Shown one piece after another: positions 37,501-44,647 of a DNA stretch of 64,000 nucleotides; the stretch's first letter is position 1, and every line of letters starts with the position of its first letter. Under the pieces are notes generated by a model. The model was not told the DNA's origin and searched no databases. It was given only the letters and a program-made list of their open reading frames with translations. The DNA comes from Rhodospirillales bacterium (GTDB taxonomy: Bacteria; Pseudomonadota; Alphaproteobacteria; Rhodospirillales; Casp-alpha2): the NCBI GenBank assembly GCA_021775095.1, contig JAJFII010000070.1, positions 31,056 to 95,055 on the forward strand, in the 5' to 3' direction. A program made the position numbers and the translations under genes.

Positions 37501-37783
37501 AAACGTCCCGTAAATCTTCCGGGTCCATGGCTTCACTCATGGCGGTTGAGCCCACCAGGTCGCAAAACATAATCGTCAATTGGCGGCGTTCGGCCTCGGT
37601 TGCTTCGGTTTTTTGCTGTGGCACTGGTTTTGCGTCAAGGGCACCACCGCAGGCTCCGCAGAATTTGTGACCCGGTTCATTGGCAAAGGTGCAGGTCGGG
37701 CAAATGGTACTTAACGGGTGTCCGCAATGGCCGCAAAATTTATGGCCCGCCGGATTTGGTTTGTTGCAACTGGCACAGTCCAT
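34541..37783 (-). CDS. Zinc-ribbon class III cyclase with AAA/STAND-type ATPase and TPR repeats
   Basis: A 1080-residue multidomain signalling protein. Residues 1-50 hold a double zinc ribbon with four CxxC pairs (MDCASCNKPNPAGHKFCGHCG and a second copy). About 65-250 is a class III adenylate/guanylate cyclase domain with the metal-binding aspartates in IMFCDLVGSTAMS and YMGDGLLIYFGYP, and the NLAARLQG helix carrying Asn/Arg. About 270-560 is a P-loop ATPase (LSGEAGFGKSHLIAAF; Walker B LIVVEDAQWLDPSTG). The remainder is TPR-like repeats (ALEQAERLARMG, ALSDCLEAAELATKAKNRRAE). All catalytic residues I can check are present, so cyclase activity is plausible. It follows the desulfhydrase-type gene by 5 bp. 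Confidence 0.9.
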   Translation of the reverse strand: MDCASCNKPNPAGHKFCGHCGHPLSTICPTCTFANEPGHKFCGACGGALDAKPVPQQKTEATEAERRQLTIMFCDLVGSTAMSEAMDPEDLRDVLSTYQETCKKHLDRYDGYIARYMGDGLLIYFGYPSAHERDPERAVRAGLDIVADVSSQCLPDGTALQVRIGIATGLVVVGDLIGEGASEERAVLGDTPNLAARLQGLAAPNTVVVSAATKRLVESVFVFDDLGPQSLKGISHRVHAFAARRETALSGNGAAPQKTFKLIGRQSEFEQMKTLWQTASRGFGQTLMLSGEAGFGKSHLIAAFVASLDRDACVLVNIKASEFHQDSSFRPLRHRFEAALMAFDSNYSEAPAAVLERWLNSIAPLNRETTQLTYGFLGLPVDDSLLADLDGATLKNRTLETLVQLIEAMAAGRPQLIVVEDAQWLDPSTGEFLSRLVNHVATLSCLLIVVARPDFSADWRAGSHIQKINLGRMSQDEAETVIDQIDSDRVLPVKVREALLEHGDGIPLFVEELTRSVLESQQDGSGQSEITVPTRLQDSLMARLDRLGPTKLVAQKAAVIGRVFQGKILHAITADDGFDTERGLLDLLSADLLIPRTDLGDGLFEFRHALIRDIAYQSLLIRRRKEIHRDVAEASLVLYPEIKTAEPEVVAFHYSAAGMTEQAYPLWRTAGDRATARWANTEAIAHYRKALDALAKGDFAPPLAEIELLLDMVSCMRIVDRFNAGFEALEQAERLARMGNFDRQLIRIYYLRGNLCFPTGDFENCVKSHGQARDLARKLHLPADEARAESGLGDASLYSGHVKTAEANYNAAIEIARAHNLPAIVTTNLPLRGHMRLYLNQFEEALSDCLEAAELATKAKNRRAEMVARGSCLTKVYYELGDWEGAIEQSERALEIAKTIDAHRFIPMYLCFLAKVALAKDQTDVALALAKSSVEHNRQHGFVFSGAMTLGTLARAVSDPQEADGYLAEGQTILDQGCVSHNHFWYRLDGMELGLKRADCAMVESHASGLEGFIAKQTSPWAEFHIRRCRALAQALQADPQATTNPDLLALLAEARERHQKPAIASLQSAIRAQEAHPSA

Positions 37784-37788
37784 GGAAC

Positions 37789-38805
37789 CTACCGTCCTCC
37801 GTCTTGACGTGTGTTAAACACGGATGGATAGGCACTCAACGCTGTCTGGCCACCAGTATGCAGGAAAATGACGGTGTCGTTCGCGGTATAACGGCCCCGT
37901 CGGATGTGGTCGATCAAACCGGCCATCGCCTTGCCTGAATAGACCGGGTCGAGAAATAGTCCCTCGAGGCGCGCGCAGATTTCGACCGCCTCAATCATTG
38001 CCGCGTTTGGCTGTCCATATCCCGGTTCATAATAACCGCCATCGCAAAGCACTTGCTTGTCGTCTACGGTTGCTGGACAGCCCAGCAGGTGTTCAGTCTG
38101 GCGAATTAACCGCAAGACCAATGGCACCTGTTGCGCGCCTGGACGGCTCACCGTAATGCCCTGAACCGGCGTTGAGTTATTGATCAGGGCCAGGCCTAAC
38201 AGCAAACCGGCTTGCGTCCCTTGGCTCCCCGTCGCATGAAAAATTCCGGCGATTTTAAGTTTTTCCGTCATTACCTGATCAACCAGCTCACGGGCGCAGG
38301 CAACATATCCGAGTGAGCCAATGGGGTTCGAACCACCGGCCGGAATGAAAAACGTCTTTGCACCCGATCTGTCCAGGTCATCGGCAAGCCGCTGTCCGTC
38401 GGCGTTCAGGTCGTCGCTGGTCTCGCAGTAATGTAGTGTTGCCCCCATCAGCCGATCGAGCAGGATGTTGCCGTTTGTTTCGTAGTCCTGATCCCTTTTG
38501 ACTTCGCGAAGCAACAACACCTCGCAGCGCAGGCCGACTTTGGCTGCGGCAGCGATGGTTTGGCGCACGTGGTTGGATTGAACGGCGCCAACGGTGACCA
38601 GGGTGTCGGCCTTTTGGTGCAGGGCCTGACCGAGTAAATACTCGAGTTTGCGGGTTTTGTTGCCGCCACTCGCCAGCCCCGTGCAGTCGTCCCGTTTGAC
38701 GAATATTTGTGGCCCCGCCAAGGCCCGGCTCAGATTAAACAAAGGTTCCAGTGGCGTCGGAAAATGCCCCAGGGACTGTTTTGCGAATTCTGAAATATCC
38801 TTCAT
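37789..38805 (-). CDS. D-cysteine desulfhydrase / ACC deaminase-family PLP enzyme
   Basis: PLP-dependent enzyme of the fold-type II D-cysteine desulfhydrase/1-aminocyclopropane-1-carboxylate deaminase/L-cysteate sulfo-lyase group. The start is the ATG at 38805 (MKDISEFAKQSLGHFPTPL) with AAGG 7 nt upstream; the longer frame starts with TTG. The product has 338 residues. The PLP lysine is in ASGGNKTRKLEYLLG, with VGAVQSNHVRQTIAAAAKVGL, IPAGGSNPIGSLGYV, FHATGSQGTQAGLLLG and FLHTGGQTALSAYPS. The substrate cannot be fixed from sequence. It shares an operon with the cyclase gene, raising the possibility of a sulfur- or D-amino-acid-linked signal. Confidence 0.88.
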   Translation of the reverse strand: MKDISEFAKQSLGHFPTPLEPLFNLSRALAGPQIFVKRDDCTGLASGGNKTRKLEYLLGQALHQKADTLVTVGAVQSNHVRQTIAAAAKVGLRCEVLLLREVKRDQDYETNGNILLDRLMGATLHYCETSDDLNADGQRLADDLDRSGAKTFFIPAGGSNPIGSLGYVACARELVDQVMTEKLKIAGIFHATGSQGTQAGLLLGLALINNSTPVQGITVSRPGAQQVPLVLRLIRQTEHLLGCPATVDDKQVLCDGGYYEPGYGQPNAAMIEAVEICARLEGLFLDPVYSGKAMAGLIDHIRRGRYTANDTVIFLHTGGQTALSAYPSVFNTRQDGGR

Positions 38806-39135
38806 GGGTGACCTTGAATAGGGGGTTTCCAAAGGGGCATGAATGTTATTGTATTACTGGAGCCGGGACCGGATCGGCATGTTCTGTACCGTTCGCCAGG
38901 AAGGTTACGGAGTGATGAAGACAAGCGCAAGGTATGCGGGACCAATTCGGGTTTTGTTTTTGCCGGTGCCGTCATCGACGTCTTAATCGATGTCGCTACT
39001 TTTGTAACGCGCGGGTGTGCTGACATGAGTATCGTCGGCACCGTTGATCAGGTCGCGCCAAAAAGAATATCCTGTGCCATGGTGTCACGGTAATGAAATG
39101 CCCTGAACTGGGTTAAGTGGAGGAGAAAACCCCCG
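38806..39135. other. 330-bp divergent intergenic region
   Basis: No gene is well supported. A plus-strand frame (38839-39093, 84 codons) has GGGG 6 nt before its ATG and a hydrophobic middle (FVFAGAVIDVLIDVATFV), but no family match. A minus-strand frame covers the same DNA. No clear promoter was seen, although both flanking genes must start here. Confidence 0.5.
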
Positions 39136-40578
39136 ATGTCCGATCTGTCCGAAAAAAAATTGGATTTATGTTATATGCCGGCGTCGCAGCTGTTGGATCT
39201 GTACGAGTGGAAAACCGTATCTCCCGTGGACGTGGCCAAGGCGGTGTTTGATCGAATTCGTGAGGTCAACCCGGCGGTCAACGCCTTTACCCTGGTGACG
39301 GAAGAAAAGGCCATGGAGGCGGCCCGCCAGTCGGAAGCCCGTTGGCAGCGGGGCGAGGCCATTGGAGCCGTCGACGGCATTCCCACAACAATAAAGGACA
39401 TTGTTCTGAGCAAGGACTGGCCCACCCAACGGGGATCTGTGGCAACGCCGGTCGACCAACCTCATGACGAGGACGCGCCCAGTGTGGCAAGGCTTCGTGA
39501 ACATGGCGCAGTGCTCATTGGCAGAACAGCAACCCCTGAGTTCGGCTGGAAGGCGGTCACCGACAGCCCGCTGAGCGGTATCACCCGGAATCCGTGGAAC
39601 ACAACCCGGACACCCGGTGGTTCGTCGGGCGGCGCATCGGTGGCGGCGGCCCTGGGCATGGGAGCCCTGCATATTGGCACCGATGGCGGCGGCTCAGTAC
39701 GCATTCCCGCCGGTTTCACCGGTATCTTTGGCTTCAAACCGAGTTTTGGCCGGGTTCCGGCTTATCCCTCCAGCCCCTTCGGCAGTGTTTCACACGTCGG
39801 GCCGATGACCCGCACCGTTGCCGATGCGGCGTTGATGATGAATCCGCTAATTGAGCCGGATTCCCGTGATTTCAGTTGCTTACCCTATGACCCCTGGGAT
39901 TACAGATCTGGCCTGGAACTTGGCGTCAAGCACCTGCGGATCGGTTTTAGTGCCAATTTGGGATATGTCGACGTGGACCCGGAGATTGCCCTTCTGGTCG
40001 CCGATGCGGCACAGGTTTTTGCAGACCTAGGGGCCCAAGTGGAAGCCATAAACCCGGGTTTTTTAAATCCGCTTTCGTGTTTTAATCACATTTGGTACAC
40101 CGGTGCTCGGCGCCTGATCAGCGGCTACAGCAAAGAACAGCAAAAACACATGGACCCGGGACTTTTGCAAATTGCCGAAGCGGCAGAACGGTTTGGCTTG
40201 GACGATTATCTGGATGCGGTTGACGCGCGGGCGGCCCTGAGTTTGACGATGAACAGATTCCACGATACCTATGATCTTTTATTGACCCCAACTTTGCCCA
40301 TCGCCGCCTTTGCCGCCGGTCAGGAACTCGCGCACCCAACGGGCCAAAATCATTGGCCCGAGTGGACGCCGTTTTCTTATCCCTTTAACCTGACCGGACA
40401 GCCGGCCTGTTCGGTGCCCTGTGGTTTTACGGCGGACGGACTTCCTGCCGGACTGCAGATCGTCGGTCCAAAACACGGCGATCCATTGGTCCTGCGTGCC
40501 GCCGCAGCCTTTGAAGCGGTGCGCCCGTTCAAAATGCCGACCGGCCCCATAACGCCCGGCATCAGTGGCTCCAATTAG
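39136..40578 (+). CDS. Amidase (amidase-signature family)
   Basis: The 480-residue hydrolase carries the Ser-cisSer-Lys triad: Lys in GIPTTIKDIVLSKDW, the serines in TPGGSSGGASVAAALGMG and DGGGSVRIPAGFTGIFGFKPSFGRVP. The N-terminal LYEWKTVSPVDVAKAVFDRIREVNPAVNAFT is typical. A GGAGGAG ribosome site lies 9 nt before the ATG. It converges with another amidase gene, with only 12 bp between their ends. The amide substrate is unknown; GatA is unlikely because gatB and gatC are absent. Confidence 0.9.
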   Translation: MSDLSEKKLDLCYMPASQLLDLYEWKTVSPVDVAKAVFDRIREVNPAVNAFTLVTEEKAMEAARQSEARWQRGEAIGAVDGIPTTIKDIVLSKDWPTQRGSVATPVDQPHDEDAPSVARLREHGAVLIGRTATPEFGWKAVTDSPLSGITRNPWNTTRTPGGSSGGASVAAALGMGALHIGTDGGGSVRIPAGFTGIFGFKPSFGRVPAYPSSPFGSVSHVGPMTRTVADAALMMNPLIEPDSRDFSCLPYDPWDYRSGLELGVKHLRIGFSANLGYVDVDPEIALLVADAAQVFADLGAQVEAINPGFLNPLSCFNHIWYTGARRLISGYSKEQQKHMDPGLLQIAEAAERFGLDDYLDAVDARAALSLTMNRFHDTYDLLLTPTLPIAAFAAGQELAHPTGQNHWPEWTPFSYPFNLTGQPACSVPCGFTADGLPAGLQIVGPKHGDPLVLRAAAAFEAVRPFKMPTGPITPGISGSN

Positions 40579-40590
40579 GGAAGACGCCCT

Positions 40591-42006
40591 CTAGATATCG
40601 GGGCTGCGGGAAACCCAGTCCGTCGCGGCTTCGTAGGCCTGGCCAGCCCGGAACAGGGTTTTTTCGTCGAACGGTCGACCGACAAGCTGAAAGGATACCG
40701 GCAGGTCCGGGCCGGTAAAACCACACGGGAGATTCAAGCCTGGCAGGCCCAGGTAATTGATCGGGCGGGTGCAACGTCCGATCAGGTTGGTGAGGGCAAA
40801 AAAGTGGCGGCTCGAGGCATCGCCGGATTGCGCCGATGTCGGCAGGGGAACAGGAATCACCGGGGTATGTAATACATCAACTCGGTCAAAGACCGCCTTT
40901 GAAAATTCGTCCAGGACTTTGGCCCGGCTGTTCAGGGCCTGCAGATATCGAGCGGCTGGCATTAAAAATCCGGGCGAGAATCGTGTGCGCGTTTGTTCAC
41001 CATAATCATCCCACCGGTTCTTCAGCCAGTCGCCATGCAGGGCGACACCTTCGGTTGTTGTGATCAATCCGGTCAGGGCATTGGTTAAGGCAATGGACGC
41101 GGGCATTTTTACCGCTACAAGAACGCCACCCAAGGATTCCAGGGTCGTCAGGCTTGCCCGCACCAAGCGTTCCACATCCGGGTCGATTTCGTCATAAAAA
41201 TAGCTTTCGGGGACGCCAATGCGAAGCCCTTTTATGCCCGAATCAATGCCGTCAAAAAAATCAGGAACCGGCAACCGTGACGAGGTCATGTCGTTCGGGT
41301 CATAACCGGAAATGGCCTGCATCATTAAGGCATTATCCTTAACCGTACGGGTCAGGGGGCCAACCGTGTCCAAGGAATGGGAAAGCGGCATGGCACCGTA
41401 TCGGCTGACCCGGCCCGAAGTCGGTTTCATGCCAACCAGACCACAGGCGGCAGCTGGCAGGCGGATTGATCCTCCCGTATCGGAACCGAGCGCGCCAAAG
41501 ACGATACGGGCGGCGACGGCCGATCCCGATCCGCTCGATGACCCGCCGGTCATATGATCCCGGTTCCATGGATTTTTGGGCGTCGGCATGACATCGTTAT
41601 GCCCGGTAACCCCCAAGGCAAATTCGACCATATTAAGTCGTGCGATATCGAGCGCTCCCGCCGCGTCCAATCGACTGAGGGCGGTTGACGTATGGTCCGG
41701 CCTAAAGTCAGCTCGGATTTTTGAGCCGCAGCCGCTTATTCGGCCGACCCGGTAATACATGTCCTTGTGCGCCAGGGGCACCCCCAAAAGCGGCGGCGCA
41801 ATGTCCGACGTGGCGCGTTTTTTATCCGCCGCCAGGGCATCGTGGCGTGCCTGATCGTAAAGGATTTCGGCCGAGCAGTTAAGTACAGGATTTAACTTTT
41901 CCATGCGATCACAGCAGGCATTCGTCAGTTCAACAGAGGATATTTTGCCGTCCTTGAGGGCTGATGCCGCAGCCAAAAGGCTGAGCGAGGTGAATTCGCT
42001 GTTCAT
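40591..42006 (-). CDS. Amidase (amidase-signature family), second copy
   Basis: The start at the ATG at 42006 (MNSEFTSLSLLAAASALKDG) overlaps the TGA of a 70-codon upstream gene as ATGA; the product has 471 residues. Triad elements: Lys in GVPLAHKDMYYRVG, serines in MTGGSSSGSGSAVAARIVFGALGSD and TGGSIRLPAAACGLVGMKPTSGRVS. FCAEILYDQARHDALAADKKRA-type sequence at the N-terminus is close to aspartyl/glutamyl amidase relatives. It is a distinct paralogue of the convergent amidase rather than a recent duplicate. The substrate is unknown. Confidence 0.9.
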   Translation of the reverse strand: MNSEFTSLSLLAAASALKDGKISSVELTNACCDRMEKLNPVLNCSAEILYDQARHDALAADKKRATSDIAPPLLGVPLAHKDMYYRVGRISGCGSKIRADFRPDHTSTALSRLDAAGALDIARLNMVEFALGVTGHNDVMPTPKNPWNRDHMTGGSSSGSGSAVAARIVFGALGSDTGGSIRLPAAACGLVGMKPTSGRVSRYGAMPLSHSLDTVGPLTRTVKDNALMMQAISGYDPNDMTSSRLPVPDFFDGIDSGIKGLRIGVPESYFYDEIDPDVERLVRASLTTLESLGGVLVAVKMPASIALTNALTGLITTTEGVALHGDWLKNRWDDYGEQTRTRFSPGFLMPAARYLQALNSRAKVLDEFSKAVFDRVDVLHTPVIPVPLPTSAQSGDASSRHFFALTNLIGRCTRPINYLGLPGLNLPCGFTGPDLPVSFQLVGRPFDEKTLFRAGQAYEAATDWVSRSPDI

Positions 42007-42215
42007 TTTTTCAACTCGTTCGGTGCCAGTTGATGGAGGAGCGCAAAAAAAGCGCCGGGTTCGCACTCAAACTTTGCGCCGTCAGAAACCTGGCCGGCTG
42101 CTGTGCTGAAGGCATCGACGGTTTGTGCTGTATGGACCAGTTGGTCCGCCGTCCGATCGACATCGTTAAACCGCTTCAACCAGCCCGAACCATTATCGGC
42201 GTCGTCATTTTGCAT
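42003..42215 (-). CDS. Small 70-residue protein coupled to the amidase gene
   Basis: The frame runs 42215-42003 and its stop overlaps the amidase start (ATGA), so it is positioned like the small GatC/AtzG-type subunits that accompany some amidases. The sequence (WLKRFNDVDRTADQLVHTAQ, FECEPGAFFALLHQLAP) does not show a clear match to those families. The AT-rich divergent promoter region to the DUF924 gene lies upstream. It is probably a real coupled gene, function unknown. Confidence 0.5.
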   Translation of the reverse strand: MQNDDADNGSGWLKRFNDVDRTADQLVHTAQTVDAFSTAAGQVSDGAKFECEPGAFFALLHQLAPNELKK

Positions 42216-42288
42216 GTGATCTGCCCCTGACTTGTATATTAATTGTCACTAGGGTGTAGATGGGATTTCTTGATATGGGAAGTGTAAA

Positions 42289-42837
42289 ATGAAATTGATT
42301 GATCAGGTGCTGGACTTTTGGTACGCGGGCGATTTTACCAGCAGACGGAAAGCGTGGTTCATAAAAGACCCGGACTTCGATAAACAGATCAGATCAAAAT
42401 TTGGCAGAGCCGTGCAAGCAGCGGCGGCGGGCGAATATGATGGTTGGGTCGAAACGGCCAATGGTGCATTGGCATTAATTATCCTGTTGGATCAGTTCCC
42501 GCGCAACCTGTATCGCAATGATGCAAAATCCTTCGCCACCGATGCAAAAGCCCTGGCAGTTGCCAAAATAGCCATCGAAAAAGGCTATGACCGGGCCCTG
42601 ACGACGGTCCAGAAAATCTTCCTTTATTTGCCCTTCGAGCATAGTGAAAATAGCGGCGACCAGGATCGTGCCGTTGAATTATGTGCGGCCATGGGGGATC
42701 CGGATTTTCATAAATATGCCATTGCTCATCGCGACGTAATTGCCCAGTTCGGGCGGTTTCCCCATCGAAATGCTGTGCTTGACCGCCCGTCGACTGCGGC
42801 GGAAATCGAATTCATGAAAACCTTTAATTCTTTTTGA
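42289..42837 (+). CDS. DUF924 family protein
   Basis: The 182-residue product matches the DUF924 (TPR-like helical) family: VLDFWYAGDFTSRRKAWFIKDPDFDKQIRSKF, ALALIILLDQFPRNLYRNDAKSFATDAKAL, FLYLPFEHSENSGDQDRAVELC and RDVIAQFGRFPHRNAVL are the family blocks. It is soluble and widely conserved, with no established biochemical function. It lies divergent from the 70-codon gene and 74 bp upstream of a lipoprotein gene. Confidence 0.92.
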   Translation: MKLIDQVLDFWYAGDFTSRRKAWFIKDPDFDKQIRSKFGRAVQAAAAGEYDGWVETANGALALIILLDQFPRNLYRNDAKSFATDAKALAVAKIAIEKGYDRALTTVQKIFLYLPFEHSENSGDQDRAVELCAAMGDPDFHKYAIAHRDVIAQFGRFPHRNAVLDRPSTAAEIEFMKTFNSF

Positions 42838-42911
42838 TCTATGGCAACCCGACGGAGACGTTCCATATATTATCCATAGGCAACCGGATAAGGATTTGTA
42901 GGAGGATCATC

Positions 42912-43676
42912 GTGGGTAGATCATATGTAAAGGGCAGTTTGGTCGTTGGTCTTTCTTTGGCCGTTTTGGCATCCTGCGCCATTCCTGATGGGGCTCGGTC
43001 GGGCTTGCGTGCGCTGGCTAAAAGCGAGGGTGCCGTTGTTTTCAGCGGCGCCCCCTTCGGTCAGGCGGCGGACCCGCGCATTGTTTATGCCAATTCCATT
43101 GAACGGGAGGAATATGCCCTGTTTAAATCGCCGGATCGCCAGGCAGAATTGGTCTATATTACCACCCGCCACATCCATATAACCAATGTGGTCATCGATA
43201 AATTATTTAGTCTGGACGAGACCATCAGCGGTTTTCGATTTAACCAGATGCAACCCGTCGTTTCCGGAACACCCTTTAAACTGAAGGCAAAGGGTATTGG
43301 CTTTTGGGCGAAATCCTATCAATTGGCAAAGGCCAACCAGACCTGTGGGGCGTTTTCCGGTAGCTGGGATGCGCCGGGCGACGAACTTCGCCCTTCGAAA
43401 GTATTGTTTGGATATTTCTGCGAGACCGGACAACTGCCCCTGACCAAGGCGCAAATCAAAAGCACGGTCGATAAAATCGGAATTCGCGGAATAACCGCAG
43501 ATGCCGGTGACGGGATAGTTTCTGTGCCGCGCCTGAGTGAAAGTCCGACCCAGCCCGTCCTAAGGGCCCAGGCCCAGGGGCAGCCTGGGGAACGCCAAGG
43601 CAACAGCCGCTTCCCCTATAATGTTGTGCGGTTTTACAAACAGGACGAAAGTTGTCGTTTCCTGCCCAATTGCTAA
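42912..43676 (+). CDS. Putative lipoprotein, unknown function
   Basis: A GTG start at 42912 is chosen because AGGAGGA lies 5 nt upstream; the longer ATG frame at 42834 overlaps the previous gene and lacks a signal. The product has 254 residues. The N-terminus (KGSLVVGLSLAVLASCAIP) is a lipoprotein signal with a lipobox ending in Cys about residue 20. The mature part has no recognised domain (YALFKSPDRQAELVYITTRHIHITNVV; FWAKSYQLAKANQTCGAFSGSWDAPGDELRPSKVLFGYFC) and two to four cysteines that could form disulfides. An envelope location is inferred. Confidence 0.75.
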   Translation: MGRSYVKGSLVVGLSLAVLASCAIPDGARSGLRALAKSEGAVVFSGAPFGQAADPRIVYANSIEREEYALFKSPDRQAELVYITTRHIHITNVVIDKLFSLDETISGFRFNQMQPVVSGTPFKLKAKGIGFWAKSYQLAKANQTCGAFSGSWDAPGDELRPSKVLFGYFCETGQLPLTKAQIKSTVDKIGIRGITADAGDGIVSVPRLSESPTQPVLRAQAQGQPGERQGNSRFPYNVVRFYKQDESCRFLPNC

Positions 43677-43721
43677 AAACGGGCCTCAGACAAAGAGTAG
43701 CCGCTGAAACTACGCTCTGTA

Positions 43722-44150
43722 TTATTTGCTGATATCGATGATGATTTTGTTGGTCGGTTCGCTGACCTGAAAATTCGCGCGATCAAAGGACGGCGGCCCA
43801 AAAAATACCGGTGCGTTGTTAGAAAATCCGTAGTCTTCAAGGGGAATCCCGAACAACCCCTGGTCAAAATCGTGGTTTTCATTTTCGTCGTGATAGACGG
43901 CAGCACCATAGGTGCCGACCGTCAGGTCGACAAATTGCAAATGCGCTTTACCGTCCGTGATTGATACTTTTTCTTCTCTAAAGATGGCGTCGTGATAGGG
44001 GAACCCGGCAGCTTGGTTAAAGAGCGCAATATGAACATCGCCCCGATCACTTTTTAATCCCGTGACAACAACGTCAAGGGTTGCAGCGGAACAGGTTGCC
44101 GACAAAATAAGCAGCGCCAATGCAACAAAAACAAAAAGAATCCGCACCAT
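43722..44150 (-). CDS. Secreted DUF2141 protein
   Basis: The 142-residue product has a signal peptide (about 1-23, MVRILFVFVALALLILSATCSA) and a DUF2141 domain: LDVVVTGLKSDRGDVHIALFNQAAGFP, VGTYGAAVYHDENENHDFDQGLFGIPLEDYGFSNNAP, the strongly conserved HDxNxNxxxDxxxxGxPxEGYGFSN-type block. Such periplasmic proteins are common but uncharacterised. It faces the lipoprotein gene convergently. Confidence 0.9.
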   Translation of the reverse strand: MVRILFVFVALALLILSATCSAATLDVVVTGLKSDRGDVHIALFNQAAGFPYHDAIFREEKVSITDGKAHLQFVDLTVGTYGAAVYHDENENHDFDQGLFGIPLEDYGFSNNAPVFFGPPSFDRANFQVSEPTNKIIIDISK

Positions 44151-44214
44151 GCCAACTCCACGAACGGTATTTTAGGGCACTTCCGGCCAAAGGGCACGGA
44201 CCCGAGGATGCAGA

Positions 44215-44445
44215 TTAAACGGTGATGTTTAAATAATAACCGCGGGGCACATCATCGCGCAGGGCTTCATTGTTATTCAAGGCCGCATTCAATCGTCGCA
44301 AACCTCGTTTTTCCTGGTCCGACGGGCTTTGATCCGTAGTGTTCGCTCGCGCCTTGACGTCGCGAACGGTATCGCCCTGATATCCGGATGATCCGCCAAC
44401 CCGCACCGCTCGGCCTGATATCAGATTATTTAAGTTTGTTTCCAT
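44215..44445 (-). CDS. Conserved-looking small protein, 76 residues
   Basis: The product is soluble, polar and without a signal: METNLNNLISGRAVRVGGSS, QGDTVRDVKARANTT, RGLRRLNAALNNNEALRDDVPRGYYLNITV. The ending LRDDVPRGYYLNI resembles small proteins of unknown function that I recall from Rhodospirillaceae. A weak ribosome site and AT-rich upstream DNA are present. It sits alone upstream of the DUF2141 gene. Confidence 0.6.
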   Translation of the reverse strand: METNLNNLISGRAVRVGGSSGYQGDTVRDVKARANTTDQSPSDQEKRGLRRLNAALNNNEALRDDVPRGYYLNITV

Positions 44446-44586
44446 TGGACCAAATTAGACCATAAAAGTTAACGGAATCTCAATGGCCAAAAGCATTGGC
44501 GAATCGGGTTCCGGTTGGCGCAATTTAGGCAAGTCGCCGGCCCAATGCAATCCCTTTAAATCAAGGGTTTTCTGTTGAGTCTCAAG

Positions 44587-44598
44587 GTGTTATAACAC
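44587..44598. promoter_or_regulatory. 12-bp perfect palindrome, likely operator
   Basis: GTGTTATAACAC is a perfect palindrome, flanked by AAG/CTTT that extends the symmetry. It lies 9 bp upstream of a TATAAT (44608-44613), in the spacer region of the promoter of the MCP-like gene. That is the usual position of a repressor operator. Confidence 0.45.
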
Positions 44599-44607
44599 TT
44601 TCTTGAT

Positions 44608-44613
44608 TATAAT
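44608..44613 (+). promoter_or_regulatory. Consensus -10 element before the MCP-like gene
   Basis: A perfect TATAAT. No good -35 hexamer lies 16-18 bp upstream; the palindrome at 44587-44598 occupies that space, so an activator or repressor may act there. A start near 44620 would favour GTG 44627 or ATG 44648 as the start codon. Confidence 0.4.
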
Positions 44614-44647
44614 GGGGGTTATAGGTGTGTCCAATACGCAAGATCGT

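Noticed and set aside
38839..39093. 84-codon plus-strand gene
   Set aside because: A fair ribosome site exists, but there is no homology and a competing minus-strand frame covers the same DNA; left as intergenic.
42003..42215. Calling the 70-residue protein GatC or AtzG
   Set aside because: Position fits, but the characteristic sequence patterns of those subunits are not visible.
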